A stretch of DNA of 64,000 bases from Ochrobactrum teleogrylli (GTDB lineage: Bacteria; Pseudomonadota; Alphaproteobacteria; Rhizobiales; Rhizobiaceae), in the NCBI RefSeq assembly GCF_006376685.1, contig NZ_VEWL01000004.1, forward strand, positions 124,001 through 188,000. Reading direction: 5' to 3'. Positions 1 through 8,240 of the stretch are shown one piece after another. Positions within the stretch are counted from its first letter, which is position 1. Each line of letters opens with the position of its first letter. The position numbers and the translations under genes are program-made. The notes below the pieces were generated by a model. That model saw only the letters and a list, made by a program, of their open reading frames with translations, ran no database searches and was not told the DNA's origin.

Positions 1-245
1 GTAAAGACCGCCAGTTCGTTGATCGTCGCGGAAGGCGTGACGCTCAAAACCGCCAGCGTTCGCAATTTCACCGTCGAGATCTGGCGATCTTTGAGCGATT
101 CCGCGAGATTGGCATTATAGCGCGCCATTAGACGGTTCATCAGGTAGGGCGCAAAGCTGTTCAGGCCGATCTCGCCCAGCGAACGGGCGGGGTTATCCTC
201 CTGATGCTCGGAAGCCAGAACCGTACCTGAGAAGCGTTCCTCCAT
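1..245 (-). CDS. MarR family transcriptional regulator (partial, C-terminus outside window)
   Basis: The 81 visible codons read as the N-terminal part of a MarR winged-helix regulator: a dimerisation helix (LNSFAPYLMNRLMARYN) is followed by the start of the DNA-binding domain (LRTLAVLSVTPSATINELAVF). An ATG at 245 is preceded by GAGGGAATTC, a good ribosome site, so I prefer it to the in-frame ATG at 260. The gene lies downstream of, and on the same strand as, the aryl-CoA ligase and ABC transporter cluster. MarR proteins next to aroyl-CoA ligases (BadR, CouR, HcaR types) commonly sense an aryl-CoA or aromatic acid, so it is probably the local regulator. That role is inference. The ligand-binding half is not in the window. 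Confidence 0.8.
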   Translation of the reverse strand, partial: MEERFSGTVLASEHQEDNPARSLGEIGLNSFAPYLMNRLMARYNANLAESLKDRQISTVKLRTLAVLSVTPSATINELAVF

Positions 246-282
246 GAATTCCCTCGTCATAGATCATGGTTGCAACAGTCAT

Positions 283-310
283 GCGCCGGATGCATTTTGG
301 CATCAGGCGC
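283..310. promoter_or_regulatory. Inverted repeat upstream of the MarR gene
   Basis: Arms GCGCCGGATGC and GCATCAGGCGC match at 10 of 11 positions around a 6-base centre, in the 205-base gap between the hydrolase stop and the MarR start. It could be a MarR operator or the hairpin end of the hydrolase transcript. There is no T-run on either strand, so an operator or processing hairpin is more likely than a rho-independent terminator. Confidence 0.4.
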
Positions 311-450
311 AACAAGGCGCTCTCATCGGTGTTAATATCGGTTGCGGAAAGATGCCAGTGAAAAGCGAGCCTGAAACGACAATCGCATCGACCTTCCCGC
401 CCAGATCTCTGAAAACACCGCCGGTTTGGCCGTCGGATCGCAGGTTGGTG

Positions 451-1266
451 TCAGGGGCAGAGAAATTGGACGGCGCGGCTTTCGGGATCGCAAAGCGTAT
501 CGATCACATTGCAATGATGCGTGCCGTCGATTTCCCAGGCGCTGGTCTCGATCCCCAATCCGTACCAGATGTTTGCCAGCAGCGCATTTTGCCGCCTGAA
601 TTCCATCAGCTCGTCGCCGCCGACACAGCAATGCACGGCGATGTCCGTACGCGGGCGCTGGAGAGCGGCGCTTTCCGCGACAGCTTCCGCGGCATCCATA
701 TGGAAAATATCGTTCATTGCGGTCTTGAGCAGCGGGCGCAGATCATGCAGCCCGCTGATGGAAAGGACACCTTTGATCCGCTCAGCCGTTGCGGCGGCTA
801 TGGGCGCGTTTTCGCAGGCCATGCGGCTGACCAGATGGCCGCCTGCGGAATGGCCGGTCAAGGCAATGTCGCCGTCCACTTCCTGCGCCAGATGGTCGAG
901 GAAGCGACCGATTTCCAGCGTGATGCCGGAAATCCGCACTTCGGGGCAGAGCGTATAGCTTGGCATGGCCACGCGATAACCGCGCGCAAGCGCGCCTTGC
1001 GCCAGATGCGACCAGAAACTTTTATCCAACCCCTTCCAATAGCCGCCATGGACGTAAACAACGGTGCCCTTGGCCGAGCCGTCCGGCAGGAAAAGATCGT
1101 AGTGGTTGCGTGCGCCGTCGCCATAGGCAATGTCGGGTATCAAACGGCCCTGATCGCGCATTTTTTCGCGAAAGCTGGAGGCCAGTTCCGTCCAGCGCGG
1201 CGGATAGCTGGCGGAATCGCTGATAGCTTTCATATTGTCATAGGCGGTATCGAAGTCGTGAAGCAC
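451..1266 (-). CDS. Alpha/beta hydrolase, arylformamidase (kynurenine formamidase)-like
   Basis: A serine hydrolase of about 271 residues. The oxyanion motif HGGYW is the signature seen in kynurenine formamidases. The nucleophile elbow GHSAGG and a late THHCN histidine complete a plausible triad. The best start is the GTG at 1266, preceded by AGGAG at ideal spacing; in-frame ATGs at 1281 and 1287 have no ribosome site. The gene sits 33 bases after the CoA ligase start-side neighbour in the same minus-strand cluster. Family knowledge suggests cleavage of an N-formyl or N-acyl aromatic amine, such as N-formylanthranilate or N-formylkynurenine. Its company with an aryl-CoA ligase would make anthranilate the next intermediate; this substrate is inferred. 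It could also be a general carboxylesterase. Confidence 0.82.
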   Translation of the reverse strand: MLHDFDTAYDNMKAISDSASYPPRWTELASSFREKMRDQGRLIPDIAYGDGARNHYDLFLPDGSAKGTVVYVHGGYWKGLDKSFWSHLAQGALARGYRVAMPSYTLCPEVRISGITLEIGRFLDHLAQEVDGDIALTGHSAGGHLVSRMACENAPIAAATAERIKGVLSISGLHDLRPLLKTAMNDIFHMDAAEAVAESAALQRPRTDIAVHCCVGGDELMEFRRQNALLANIWYGLGIETSAWEIDGTHHCNVIDTLCDPESRAVQFLCP

Positions 1267-1299
1267 TGAATTCTCCTGCATATCCATGCGCAAGCCGCG

Positions 1300-2928
1300 T
1301 CAGGCGCGGGCTTCGCTAGCCGCCTGCGCACGCAGGGCGGATCGCTGCAATTTTCCGGATTCCGTCTTGGGCAGGCTGGAAACCCAGCATATCACGCGCG
1401 GATATTTATAAGGCGCGAGTTCGCTTTTGACATGGCTTTGCAGAGTTTCCTGCAAGTTCTGGTCGCCATTATAGCCCTCGTTCAGCACCACATAGGCTTT
1501 TACGATGCAGCCCCGTTCGTCATCGGGCGCTGCCACCACGCCGCATTCCGCCACGGCCGGATGCGCGAGCAGGCTGGCCTCGACCTCCGGTCCGGCAATG
1601 TTGTATCCGGCGGAAACGATCATGTCGTCATTGCGCGCCTGATACCAGAAATAGCCGTCCTCATCCATGACATAGGTATCGCCGGTGATGTTCCAGCCAT
1701 TCTCCACATATTTGGTCTGGCGCGGGTCGGCCAGATATTTGCAGCCGAGTGGCCCGCGAACGGCAAGGCGTCCGGGCGTGCCGGGCGCGCATTCCTGCCC
1801 GTTGTCATCGATCACGCGCGCTTCATAGCCGGGGATTGGCTTGCCAGTCGCGCCGGGGCGAATATCCTTTTCCGGCGCGGAGATGAAGATATGCAGCATT
1901 TCCGTGGCACCGATGCCGTCCGCCAGCGAAAGCCCGGTCGCGCGTTTCCACGCTTCGAAAGTGGGGAGCGGGAGGGCCTCACCGGCTGAAACACATTTGC
2001 GCAGCGAGGACAGATCATATTGATCAATTTTCGAAAGCATGGCGCGGTAAGCGGTCGGCGCGGTGAAACAGACAGTCGGCTTATATTCGCCGATGGCGAG
2101 CGCCAGATCATGCGGTGCGGTCTTTGCCGGAAGCACTGTGGAAGCGCCAATTCGGAACGGAAACAGGACCAGCCCGCCAAGACCGAAAGTGAAAGCCAGT
2201 GGCGGCGAGCCAATGAAGATGTCGTCTTCAGTCGCGTCCAGAATGTGATGCGCATAGCAGTCACAAACGATCAGCAGGTCGCGGTGGAAATGGATGGTCG
2301 CCTTCGGCAGGCCAGTGGTGCCGGATGTAAAACCGAGCAGGCAAGGATCATCGCCGCGTGTCGCGACCGCCTCGAAATCGCTGGATGCATCGGCCAGCAA
2401 TGCGCCAAGTTCTCCGCCTGCATTGCCTTCCCATGTCACCAATGTTTTGACGAAACCTGTCTGCGCCACAGCATTTTGCATTTCGCCGATCAGAGCATGA
2501 TCGCAAAAGGCAATGCTGATTTCGGCCTTGTCGATGATCTGGACCAGCTCGCGGGCGCGCAACAGCGGCATGGTCGCGACCACAACGCCGCCTGCCTTGA
2601 TGATCGCCAGATAGAGCGCAATCTTGGTCGGGTTATTGCCCGAGCGAATCATCACGCGATTGCCGGGTTTCATGCCAAGCTTGTCGGTCAGCACATTGGC
2701 GATCTTGTTGATCATCGCGGCAAGATCGCGATAGGTCCAGCGCACGCCCGGTGCCTGCAAGGCGATGCGGTCGCCTCTCCCGTTTGCCAGATGGGCGTCC
2801 ACCAGCTCGGTGGTCGCGTTCAGCTGTTCCGGGTAACCGAGTTCTTCAAGGTTGATGATATCCGGTAGAAGTTCCGCAGCCGGGAGATTATCCAGAACGA
2901 ATGTGTCCACATGAGCGCTGGGGTGCAT
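1300..2928 (-). CDS. Aryl-CoA ligase (benzoate/2-aminobenzoate-CoA ligase type)
   Basis: A 542-residue ANL-superfamily acyl-CoA ligase. Visible motifs are the P-loop FTSGTTGLPKATIHFH, the core GIGATEMLHIF and the C-terminal catalytic lysine region LPKTESGKLQRSALR. Length and the GATEM signature fit the benzoate/2-aminobenzoate-CoA ligase branch, which activates an aromatic acid with ATP and CoA. The start ATG is preceded by AGGAGACGAGC. It is cytoplasmic and lies between the Liv-type transporter ATPase genes and the arylformamidase-like hydrolase, so it probably activates either the imported acid or the acid released by that hydrolase. The precise substrate (benzoate, anthranilate, hydroxybenzoate) cannot be read from the sequence. 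Confidence 0.88.
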   Translation of the reverse strand: MHPSAHVDTFVLDNLPAAELLPDIINLEELGYPEQLNATTELVDAHLANGRGDRIALQAPGVRWTYRDLAAMINKIANVLTDKLGMKPGNRVMIRSGNNPTKIALYLAIIKAGGVVVATMPLLRARELVQIIDKAEISIAFCDHALIGEMQNAVAQTGFVKTLVTWEGNAGGELGALLADASSDFEAVATRGDDPCLLGFTSGTTGLPKATIHFHRDLLIVCDCYAHHILDATEDDIFIGSPPLAFTFGLGGLVLFPFRIGASTVLPAKTAPHDLALAIGEYKPTVCFTAPTAYRAMLSKIDQYDLSSLRKCVSAGEALPLPTFEAWKRATGLSLADGIGATEMLHIFISAPEKDIRPGATGKPIPGYEARVIDDNGQECAPGTPGRLAVRGPLGCKYLADPRQTKYVENGWNITGDTYVMDEDGYFWYQARNDDMIVSAGYNIAGPEVEASLLAHPAVAECGVVAAPDDERGCIVKAYVVLNEGYNGDQNLQETLQSHVKSELAPYKYPRVICWVSSLPKTESGKLQRSALRAQAASEARA

Positions 2929-2971
2929 GCTCGTCTCCTGTAATGCCAGTAATTTGCGTTCGATTGCATGG

Positions 2972-3670
2972 TCAAACGTGCAAGTAACGTTCCTTGATGT
3001 CCGGGGTGTTCAAAAGGGCGGCGTTGTCGCCGCTCCACACCACACGGCCTTTCTCGATGACCACGTGACGGTCGGCAAAGCGCGCCAGCGCATCGACATT
3101 CTTGTCGATGACGAGGATCGCTTCGCCCTCATCCTTGATGTTGCGCAGGCAGGACCAGATTTCTTCGCGCATCAGCGGCGACAGGCCTTCCGTCGCTTCG
3201 TCCAGCACAACCATTTTCGGATTGGTCATCAGGGCGCGACCGACCGCCAGCATCTGCTGCTCGCCGCCGGAAAGCTGGTTGCCCATATTGCGCCGTCGTT
3301 CTTTCAGGCGTGGAAACATCCGGTAGATGCTCTCCAGCGACCATTTGCAGGAGCGCGCATCCGCGCGCCGGGTGGCCAGTAGGTTTTCCTCGACACTGAG
3401 CGTCGGGAATATCTGCCGTCCCTCCGGGACCAGCCCTAGCCCCTCGCGGGCTATCGCATGGGGCGGCTTGCCGGTCACGTCATGACCATTGACGATGACC
3501 TTGCCGCCCTTGGGCGGCAGCAAGCCGAAGATCGACTTGATGGTTGTCGTCTTGCCCATGCCGTTTCTGCCGAGAATGGTAACGACCTCTCCCGCGCCGA
3601 CTTCAAAATCGATGCCAAAGAGAATGCGGGACTGGCCATAGGCGTTCTGAAGCCCTTCAACTTTCAGCAT
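2972..3670 (-). CDS. Branched-chain/aromatic ABC transporter ATPase, LivF type
   Basis: A 232-residue ABC ATPase with Walker A GRNGMGKTTTIK, signature LSGGEQQML, Walker B MVVLDEATEGLSP and a switch histidine region that here reads VIDKNVD rather than the usual VEQN. The order and length match LivF, one of two ATPases of the hydrophobic amino acid/aromatic acid importer family. The start overlaps the stop of the LivG-type gene by one base (TGATG), indicating translational coupling. Transporters of this family next to CoA ligases usually import aromatic acids, amides or amino acids. Confidence 0.93.
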   Translation of the reverse strand: MLKVEGLQNAYGQSRILFGIDFEVGAGEVVTILGRNGMGKTTTIKSIFGLLPPKGGKVIVNGHDVTGKPPHAIAREGLGLVPEGRQIFPTLSVEENLLATRRADARSCKWSLESIYRMFPRLKERRRNMGNQLSGGEQQMLAVGRALMTNPKMVVLDEATEGLSPLMREEIWSCLRNIKDEGEAILVIDKNVDALARFADRHVVIEKGRVVWSGDNAALLNTPDIKERYLHV

Positions 3671-4425
3671 CAGGCGGCCTCCTCTTCACCGAGATAGGCG
3701 GCGCGTACGTCCGGGTCGGAGCGTACGGCGGCGGGTGTTCCCGATGCGATGACGCGCCCGTAGACAAGCACGCTCACCTGATCAGCCAGCGAGAAAACGG
3801 CATCCATGTCATGCTCGATCAAAACCAGCGTGTGGGTCTGGCGCAGGGAGCGCATCAATTCGACCAGCACCACGGATTCCTCGTGGCTGGTGCCAGCCAG
3901 TGGCTCGTCGAGTAGCAACATCTGCGCTTTGGTGGCAAGCGCGATGGCAATCTCTAGCTGGCGCTTTTCGCCATGCGACAGCGCTCCGGCCCGGCGATGG
4001 GCGCGGTCGTCCAGCCGCACGCGGGCAAGTGCCGCCATGGCTTGCTCGTTGATTTCGGCCTCCTTGCTCGCCGCCCGAAAGAAGCGGAAGCTTGAGCCTG
4101 ATCGCGCCTGAACGGCCAGCGCAACATTGTCCAGCACGCTGAAACCTTCCAGAACCGAGGTGATCTGAAAGGAGCGCGCAAGGCCCAAGTGAACACGCGC
4201 GGGCATGGCCAGACCGGAAATGTCGCGACCATCAAAGACGACCGAGCCACGGTCACTTTTCAGATTGCCCGAAAGCTGATGGATCAGCGTCGTCTTGCCA
4301 GCACCGTTCGGGCCGATCAGCGCGTGAATTTCGCCGCGTTTGACGGTGAGATTGACGCCGTCCGTCACCTTGAGCGCGCCGAAGCTCTTGTGCAGGTCAT
4401 GGACCTGAAGCAGTTCATCCGACAT
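3670..4425 (-). CDS. Branched-chain/aromatic ABC transporter ATPase, LivG type
   Basis: A 251-residue ABC ATPase with Walker A GPNGAGKTTLIHQ, signature LSHGEKRQLEIA (the LivG-like variant), Walker B MLLLDEPLAG and switch histidine LIEHDMD. The ATG at 4425 has GGAGG five bases upstream; the earlier GTG at 4437 lies on that ribosome site and is unlikely. The gene overlaps the permease gene upstream by 11 bases and is coupled to the LivF-type gene downstream. It powers the same importer in the inner membrane. Confidence 0.93.
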   Translation of the reverse strand: MSDELLQVHDLHKSFGALKVTDGVNLTVKRGEIHALIGPNGAGKTTLIHQLSGNLKSDRGSVVFDGRDISGLAMPARVHLGLARSFQITSVLEGFSVLDNVALAVQARSGSSFRFFRAASKEAEINEQAMAALARVRLDDRAHRRAGALSHGEKRQLEIAIALATKAQMLLLDEPLAGTSHEESVVLVELMRSLRQTHTLVLIEHDMDAVFSLADQVSVLVYGRVIASGTPAAVRSDPDVRAAYLGEEEAA

Positions 4426-5428
4426 CGGAACCTCCACGCAGCTTGCGGATCAAGCCGCCAATACCGTCGCGGCTGAAAAGCACGACGAGGACGAGGAAAA
4501 GGCCGAGACCGAGTTTCCAATGCTCGGAGAAATGCGCCAGCACTTCTTCCAGTACGATGAAGGCGGTTGCGCCGAGGACTGGGCCAATCAGCGTGCCCAT
4601 GCCACCCAGCACGACCATGACGATCAGTTCGCCGGAGCGCTGCCAGCTCATGAAAGCAGGTGAAACGAACTGGATCTGGTTGGCGAGCAGCACACCGGCA
4701 ATCGCCGCCGCCACACCGGCAATCACATAGGCGGTGAGCTGAAACGAGAAGGGCGAGAAGCCGATGGCGCGCATGCGCACCGGATTATCCCGCGTTCCGC
4801 GCAACACACGACCGAACCGGGAATGCACCAGCATACGGAAGGTGAGAAACGCACCGACCAGCAGCGCCAGCACGAAATAGAACAGCACCAGATTGCTGGA
4901 AAGCAGCGTATTGCCGAACAGCGTGGAACGGGTCGACAGCGTCATGCCGTCGTCGCCGCCAAAGGCCGATAGGGAAACCATGAAGAAGAAAGCCATCTGA
5001 CCAAAGGCCAGCGTGATCATGATAAAATAAACGCCGTTGGTTCGAAGCGAAATATAGCCCGTGACGAGCGCGAAGAGCGCTGCGACAATGATGGCCGCGA
5101 CCAGCTGCAAGATCAGATCGTCAATGCCATAGCTGGACAGGATGCCGACTGCATAAGCGCCGATCCCGATATAGGCCGCATGACCAAAGGAAACGAGCGC
5201 GCCGTAACCCATGATGAAGTTGAGCGAAAGTGCGGCCAGCGCAAAGATCATGATGCGGGTCACGATTACGAGGAGGAAACTGTCGCCGAGAACGGAGGCG
5301 AGAAGCGGAACCACGGCGAAGGCGGCAAAGACCAGCCACGGGCCTGCATCCAGCAAGGGCGAGGTCGGGCGCTTTGCCTTTTCCGGCATGGCGGTATCGC
5401 GGGTGCTGTTGTGGGTAATCTCGCTCAT
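4415..5428 (-). CDS. Branched-chain/aromatic ABC transporter permease, LivM type
   Basis: A 337-residue inner-membrane permease with about nine to ten hydrophobic segments. It has the LivM hallmarks LNFIMGYGALVSFGHAAYIGIGAYA in two adjacent stretches and the coupling-helix region RVLRGTRDNPVRMRAIGF. A polar N-terminal extension of about 25 residues precedes the first membrane helix. Its ATG overlaps the LivH-type stop by four bases (ATGA). It pairs with the next gene to form the channel. Confidence 0.93.
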   Translation of the reverse strand: MSEITHNSTRDTAMPEKAKRPTSPLLDAGPWLVFAAFAVVPLLASVLGDSFLLVIVTRIMIFALAALSLNFIMGYGALVSFGHAAYIGIGAYAVGILSSYGIDDLILQLVAAIIVAALFALVTGYISLRTNGVYFIMITLAFGQMAFFFMVSLSAFGGDDGMTLSTRSTLFGNTLLSSNLVLFYFVLALLVGAFLTFRMLVHSRFGRVLRGTRDNPVRMRAIGFSPFSFQLTAYVIAGVAAAIAGVLLANQIQFVSPAFMSWQRSGELIVMVVLGGMGTLIGPVLGATAFIVLEEVLAHFSEHWKLGLGLFLVLVVLFSRDGIGGLIRKLRGGSDVG

Positions 5429-6351
5429 CGCGTCCCTCCCTGTGCCGGGAAGAGCCCAGTCGGGCGGAAATAGAGCACGGCCGCCATCAGAATATAGGTG
5501 AGCATCGGCACCAGCGTGCGGCCCATTTGCGAGGCTGCGGCGGGGTCGAGCAGATTGCGCAGCAGCATCGGTCCGAAGGTGCGGCCAAGCGTATCGACGA
5601 GGCCGACAGTGATGGCCGCAACAAAAGCGCCACGCACGGAGCCGACGCCGCCAATCACGATGACGACGAAGGTGAGGATCAGAATGGAATCGCCCATGCC
5701 GGGATCAACCGAGAGGATGGGCGAGACCATGCCGCCAGCAAAGCCTGCAAGCATTGCGCCCAATCCGAACACCACCATGAACAGGCGGCGGATATTGATG
5801 CCAAGAGCCGAAACCATGTCGCCATTGGTGGCACCGGCGCGCAGCAGCATGCCGATGCGCGTGTGATTGACGAGGACATAGAGACCAGCCGCTGTGAGAA
5901 GGCCAGCCGCGATGATCAGGAGGCGATAGACGGGATAGCGCAGGTTTCCAAAAAGCTGGATGGAACCGGAGAGCGATTCCGGCATCGGCACGCTGAGCGG
6001 CGCTGCACCCCAGATGATCTTCACCAGTTCATTCACGATCAGGATCAGCCCGAAGGTCGCCAGAACCTGATCGAGATGGCTTCGTTCATATAATCGTCGA
6101 AAGACCAGCACTTCCAGCACGATGCCGATGACAAGCGTGACGGGAAGCGCGATCAAAATACCGTAGAAGAAGCTGCCGGTCATGGCAGTGAAACTCGCGG
6201 TCAGATAAGCGCCGACCATATAAAGCACGCCATGCGCCAGATTGATCAGGTCCATGACGCCGAAGATCAGCGTCAGCCCGGCGGCGACGAGAAAGAGCAA
6301 AATGCCGAACTGAATCCCGTTAAGGGATTGCAGTAGAAAAAGATTGAGCAT
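5425..6351 (-). CDS. Branched-chain/aromatic ABC transporter permease, LivH type
   Basis: A 308-residue integral membrane protein with eight or so hydrophobic helices. It carries the LivH signature MDLINLAHGVLYMVGAY near residue 35 and the later GGVGSVRGAFVAA loop. It is the second permease half of the importer and is translated ahead of, and coupled to, the LivM-type gene. A strong hairpin lies between it and the upstream binding-protein gene. Confidence 0.93.
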   Translation of the reverse strand: MLNLFLLQSLNGIQFGILLFLVAAGLTLIFGVMDLINLAHGVLYMVGAYLTASFTAMTGSFFYGILIALPVTLVIGIVLEVLVFRRLYERSHLDQVLATFGLILIVNELVKIIWGAAPLSVPMPESLSGSIQLFGNLRYPVYRLLIIAAGLLTAAGLYVLVNHTRIGMLLRAGATNGDMVSALGINIRRLFMVVFGLGAMLAGFAGGMVSPILSVDPGMGDSILILTFVVIVIGGVGSVRGAFVAAITVGLVDTLGRTFGPMLLRNLLDPAAASQMGRTLVPMLTYILMAAVLYFRPTGLFPAQGGTR

Positions 6352-6388
6352 GGGGGATGTCCGGAACTCGTTGTACTGAAGCCCGGTT

Positions 6389-6409
6389 CACGCCAGACGG
6401 GCTGGCGTG
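6389..6409 (-). other. Intercistronic hairpin after the binding-protein gene
   Basis: CACGCCAG and CTGGCGTG form an 8-bp perfect stem around a 5-base loop, extendable past a bulge by GGT/ACC. It lies between the periplasmic binding-protein stop (6472) and the LivH-type start (6351). With no T-run, it is more likely an mRNA-stabilising or partial-termination hairpin that raises binding-protein yield than a true terminator. Confidence 0.5.
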
Positions 6410-6471
6410 ACCTGTTTCAGACTTGGAAATTGAGAAGACTGGGCTCATCGGAGCGCCCTTCTTCCACCGGG

Positions 6472-7641
6472 TTACATCTTGCATTCAGCTGCGTAATTGT
6501 CCTTGTAGTCGTTGAAGACCGTTTCAACGTAGGACGTGGCGAACTGGCCGTCATCGCGCTTGACGACTTTGGTCAGGTAGAAATTCTGGATCGGAAAGTG
6601 GTTGTCGCCAAAGCTGAATTCACCGCGTGGCGAGGTGAATTTCGCGTCTTTCATGGCGGCGCGCAACGCGTCCTTGTCGGTGATATTGCCGTTGACCTGC
6701 TTGACGGCCGCGTCGATCAGCATGGCGGCGTCATAGGCCTGCACGGCATAGGTTGCCGGAACGCGCTTGAACTTGGCCTCATAGGCCGTGGCGAATTCCT
6801 TGGCGGGTGCGGAATCGAGATCCGGCGCCCAGTTCGAACCGGCGAAGAAGCCAACCGCTGCGTCCTGCTGTGCGGGCAGGGTCGTTTCATCCACGGTGAA
6901 AGCGGAGAGGAACGGCGTGCCTTCAAGACCAGCCTGACGATATTGCTTGACGAAATTCACGCCCATGCCGCCGGGCAGGAAAGCATAGACCGCATCCGGC
7001 TGTTCAGCGGCGATCTGCGCCAGTTCTGCCGAATAGTCGAGCTGGCCGAGCGGCACATAGATTTCCTGCGCGACTTCGTTCTTGTAGGAATGCTTGAAAC
7101 CGGCCAGCGCGTCCTTGCCCGCCTGATAGTTCGGGGCGATCAGGAAAACGCGCTTGTAGTTCTGCTTTTCGGCATATTTGCCGGAAACTTCATGCATCTG
7201 GTCGTTCTGATAGGAGGTGACGAACAGATTGGCGTTGCAATCCTTGCCAGCCAGATTGGATGTGCCTGCATTGGTCGAGATCAGGAACGCGCCGGAATCG
7301 GTCGCAGGCTTGACGATGGCGTTCAGCACGTTGGAGAAAATCGGCCCGACCACAAAATCCACCTTGTCGCGCTGGATCATCTGCTGGACCTTGTTGACGC
7401 CGATATCCGGCTTCTGTTCATCGTCCTGAATGATGATTTCCGCATCGAGGCCGCCGAGCTTGTTGCCGAGCTTCTCCATGGCAAGCAGGAAGCCGTCGCG
7501 GGATTGTTCGCCCAAAAGGGCGGACGGTCCGCTGAGCGTATAGATCAAACCGATCTTGATCTTGCCGTCTTCGGCCTGCGCGGTTCCGGTTAGCATGGTT
7601 GCGGCGAGCAGCGCGAAAGCCGCTTTCGTCGAAATTTTCAT
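6472..7641 (-). CDS. ABC transporter periplasmic substrate-binding protein (Peripla_BP_6 type)
   Basis: A 389-residue exported protein: a Sec signal peptide of about 23 residues (KISTKAAFALLAATMLTG, cleavage near AQA-ED) is followed by a type I periplasmic-binding fold beginning KIKIGLIYTLSGPSALLGEQ. Sequence pattern and length match binding proteins that serve Liv-type importers of aromatic acids or amino acids. It is the captor for the permeases and ATPases downstream. The ligand cannot be deduced directly, but the surrounding CoA ligase, monooxygenase and cupin argue for an aromatic compound. Confidence 0.92.
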   Translation of the reverse strand: MKISTKAAFALLAATMLTGTAQAEDGKIKIGLIYTLSGPSALLGEQSRDGFLLAMEKLGNKLGGLDAEIIIQDDEQKPDIGVNKVQQMIQRDKVDFVVGPIFSNVLNAIVKPATDSGAFLISTNAGTSNLAGKDCNANLFVTSYQNDQMHEVSGKYAEKQNYKRVFLIAPNYQAGKDALAGFKHSYKNEVAQEIYVPLGQLDYSAELAQIAAEQPDAVYAFLPGGMGVNFVKQYRQAGLEGTPFLSAFTVDETTLPAQQDAAVGFFAGSNWAPDLDSAPAKEFATAYEAKFKRVPATYAVQAYDAAMLIDAAVKQVNGNITDKDALRAAMKDAKFTSPRGEFSFGDNHFPIQNFYLTKVVKRDDGQFATSYVETVFNDYKDNYAAECKM

Positions 7642-7756
7642 AGTTCCACCTCGATTGCAGATTTTTGCTTTGTTTTCTTATTCTTTCGCATTGTCCGATG
7701 CTGGAAATGCTTATTACCCGGCAGATGTACTCCCATACCTCTGCCGGGCGGATGCA

Positions 7757-8209
7757 TTATTCTGCTGGCGCAGGCAAAAATTCAACCTCATGTGCCGGTG
7801 CAACGCGAACTATTTCGGCAGGATCACCGACATTGTTGATGCGAACGAACAAATCCCAGAGCTTCGCAGTGGGCGAAACCCAGAAAACGCACTTCACCGG
7901 CTGTTCGGTCTTGTTGAAAATGCCATGCGACACGTTGCGCGGCAGGCAGACGAGATCGCCAGCCTCTGCAACGGCTTCCTTGCCGTCGAGAAGCAGGTCG
8001 AATCGTCCCTCCAGCACATAGATGAATTCTTCCTGGGTGGTGTGGATATGCGGCGGAACGAAGGTGCCGGGAGGAAAGGTTGCATGCCACGACATGGAGC
8101 TTTCGCAGACATGCTTGGGTACATAGGTCTGGCCCAGGATGTGCCAGACAACACCGTCCACGGAGGAGCCGGATTTGGTCACGCCAGCTGGAAGATCAGT
8201 CACTCTCAT
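7757..8209 (-). CDS. Cupin-domain protein, possible quercetinase-like dioxygenase
   Basis: A 150-residue single-domain cupin. The first cupin motif appears as PPHIHTTQEEFIYVLEG, with the H-x-H and glutamate metal ligands, and the second as GDLVCLPRNVSHGIF with the last histidine. It therefore retains the full 3-His/1-Glu metal site of Fe/Mn/Ni cupin dioxygenases such as quercetin 2,4-dioxygenase. A GTG two codons inside has better ribosome-site spacing (AAAGGGA) than the first ATG, so the start is uncertain by two codons. It is translated 31 bases after the FAD monooxygenase gene, suggesting that the two act in sequence. A sensor or isomerase role cannot be excluded. Confidence 0.85.
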   Translation of the reverse strand: MRVTDLPAGVTKSGSSVDGVVWHILGQTYVPKHVCESSMSWHATFPPGTFVPPHIHTTQEEFIYVLEGRFDLLLDGKEAVAEAGDLVCLPRNVSHGIFNKTEQPVKCVFWVSPTAKLWDLFVRINNVGDPAEIVRVAPAHEVEFLPAPAE

Positions 8210-8240
8210 TCCCTTTCACAATAATTACAGATGTGAGTTT

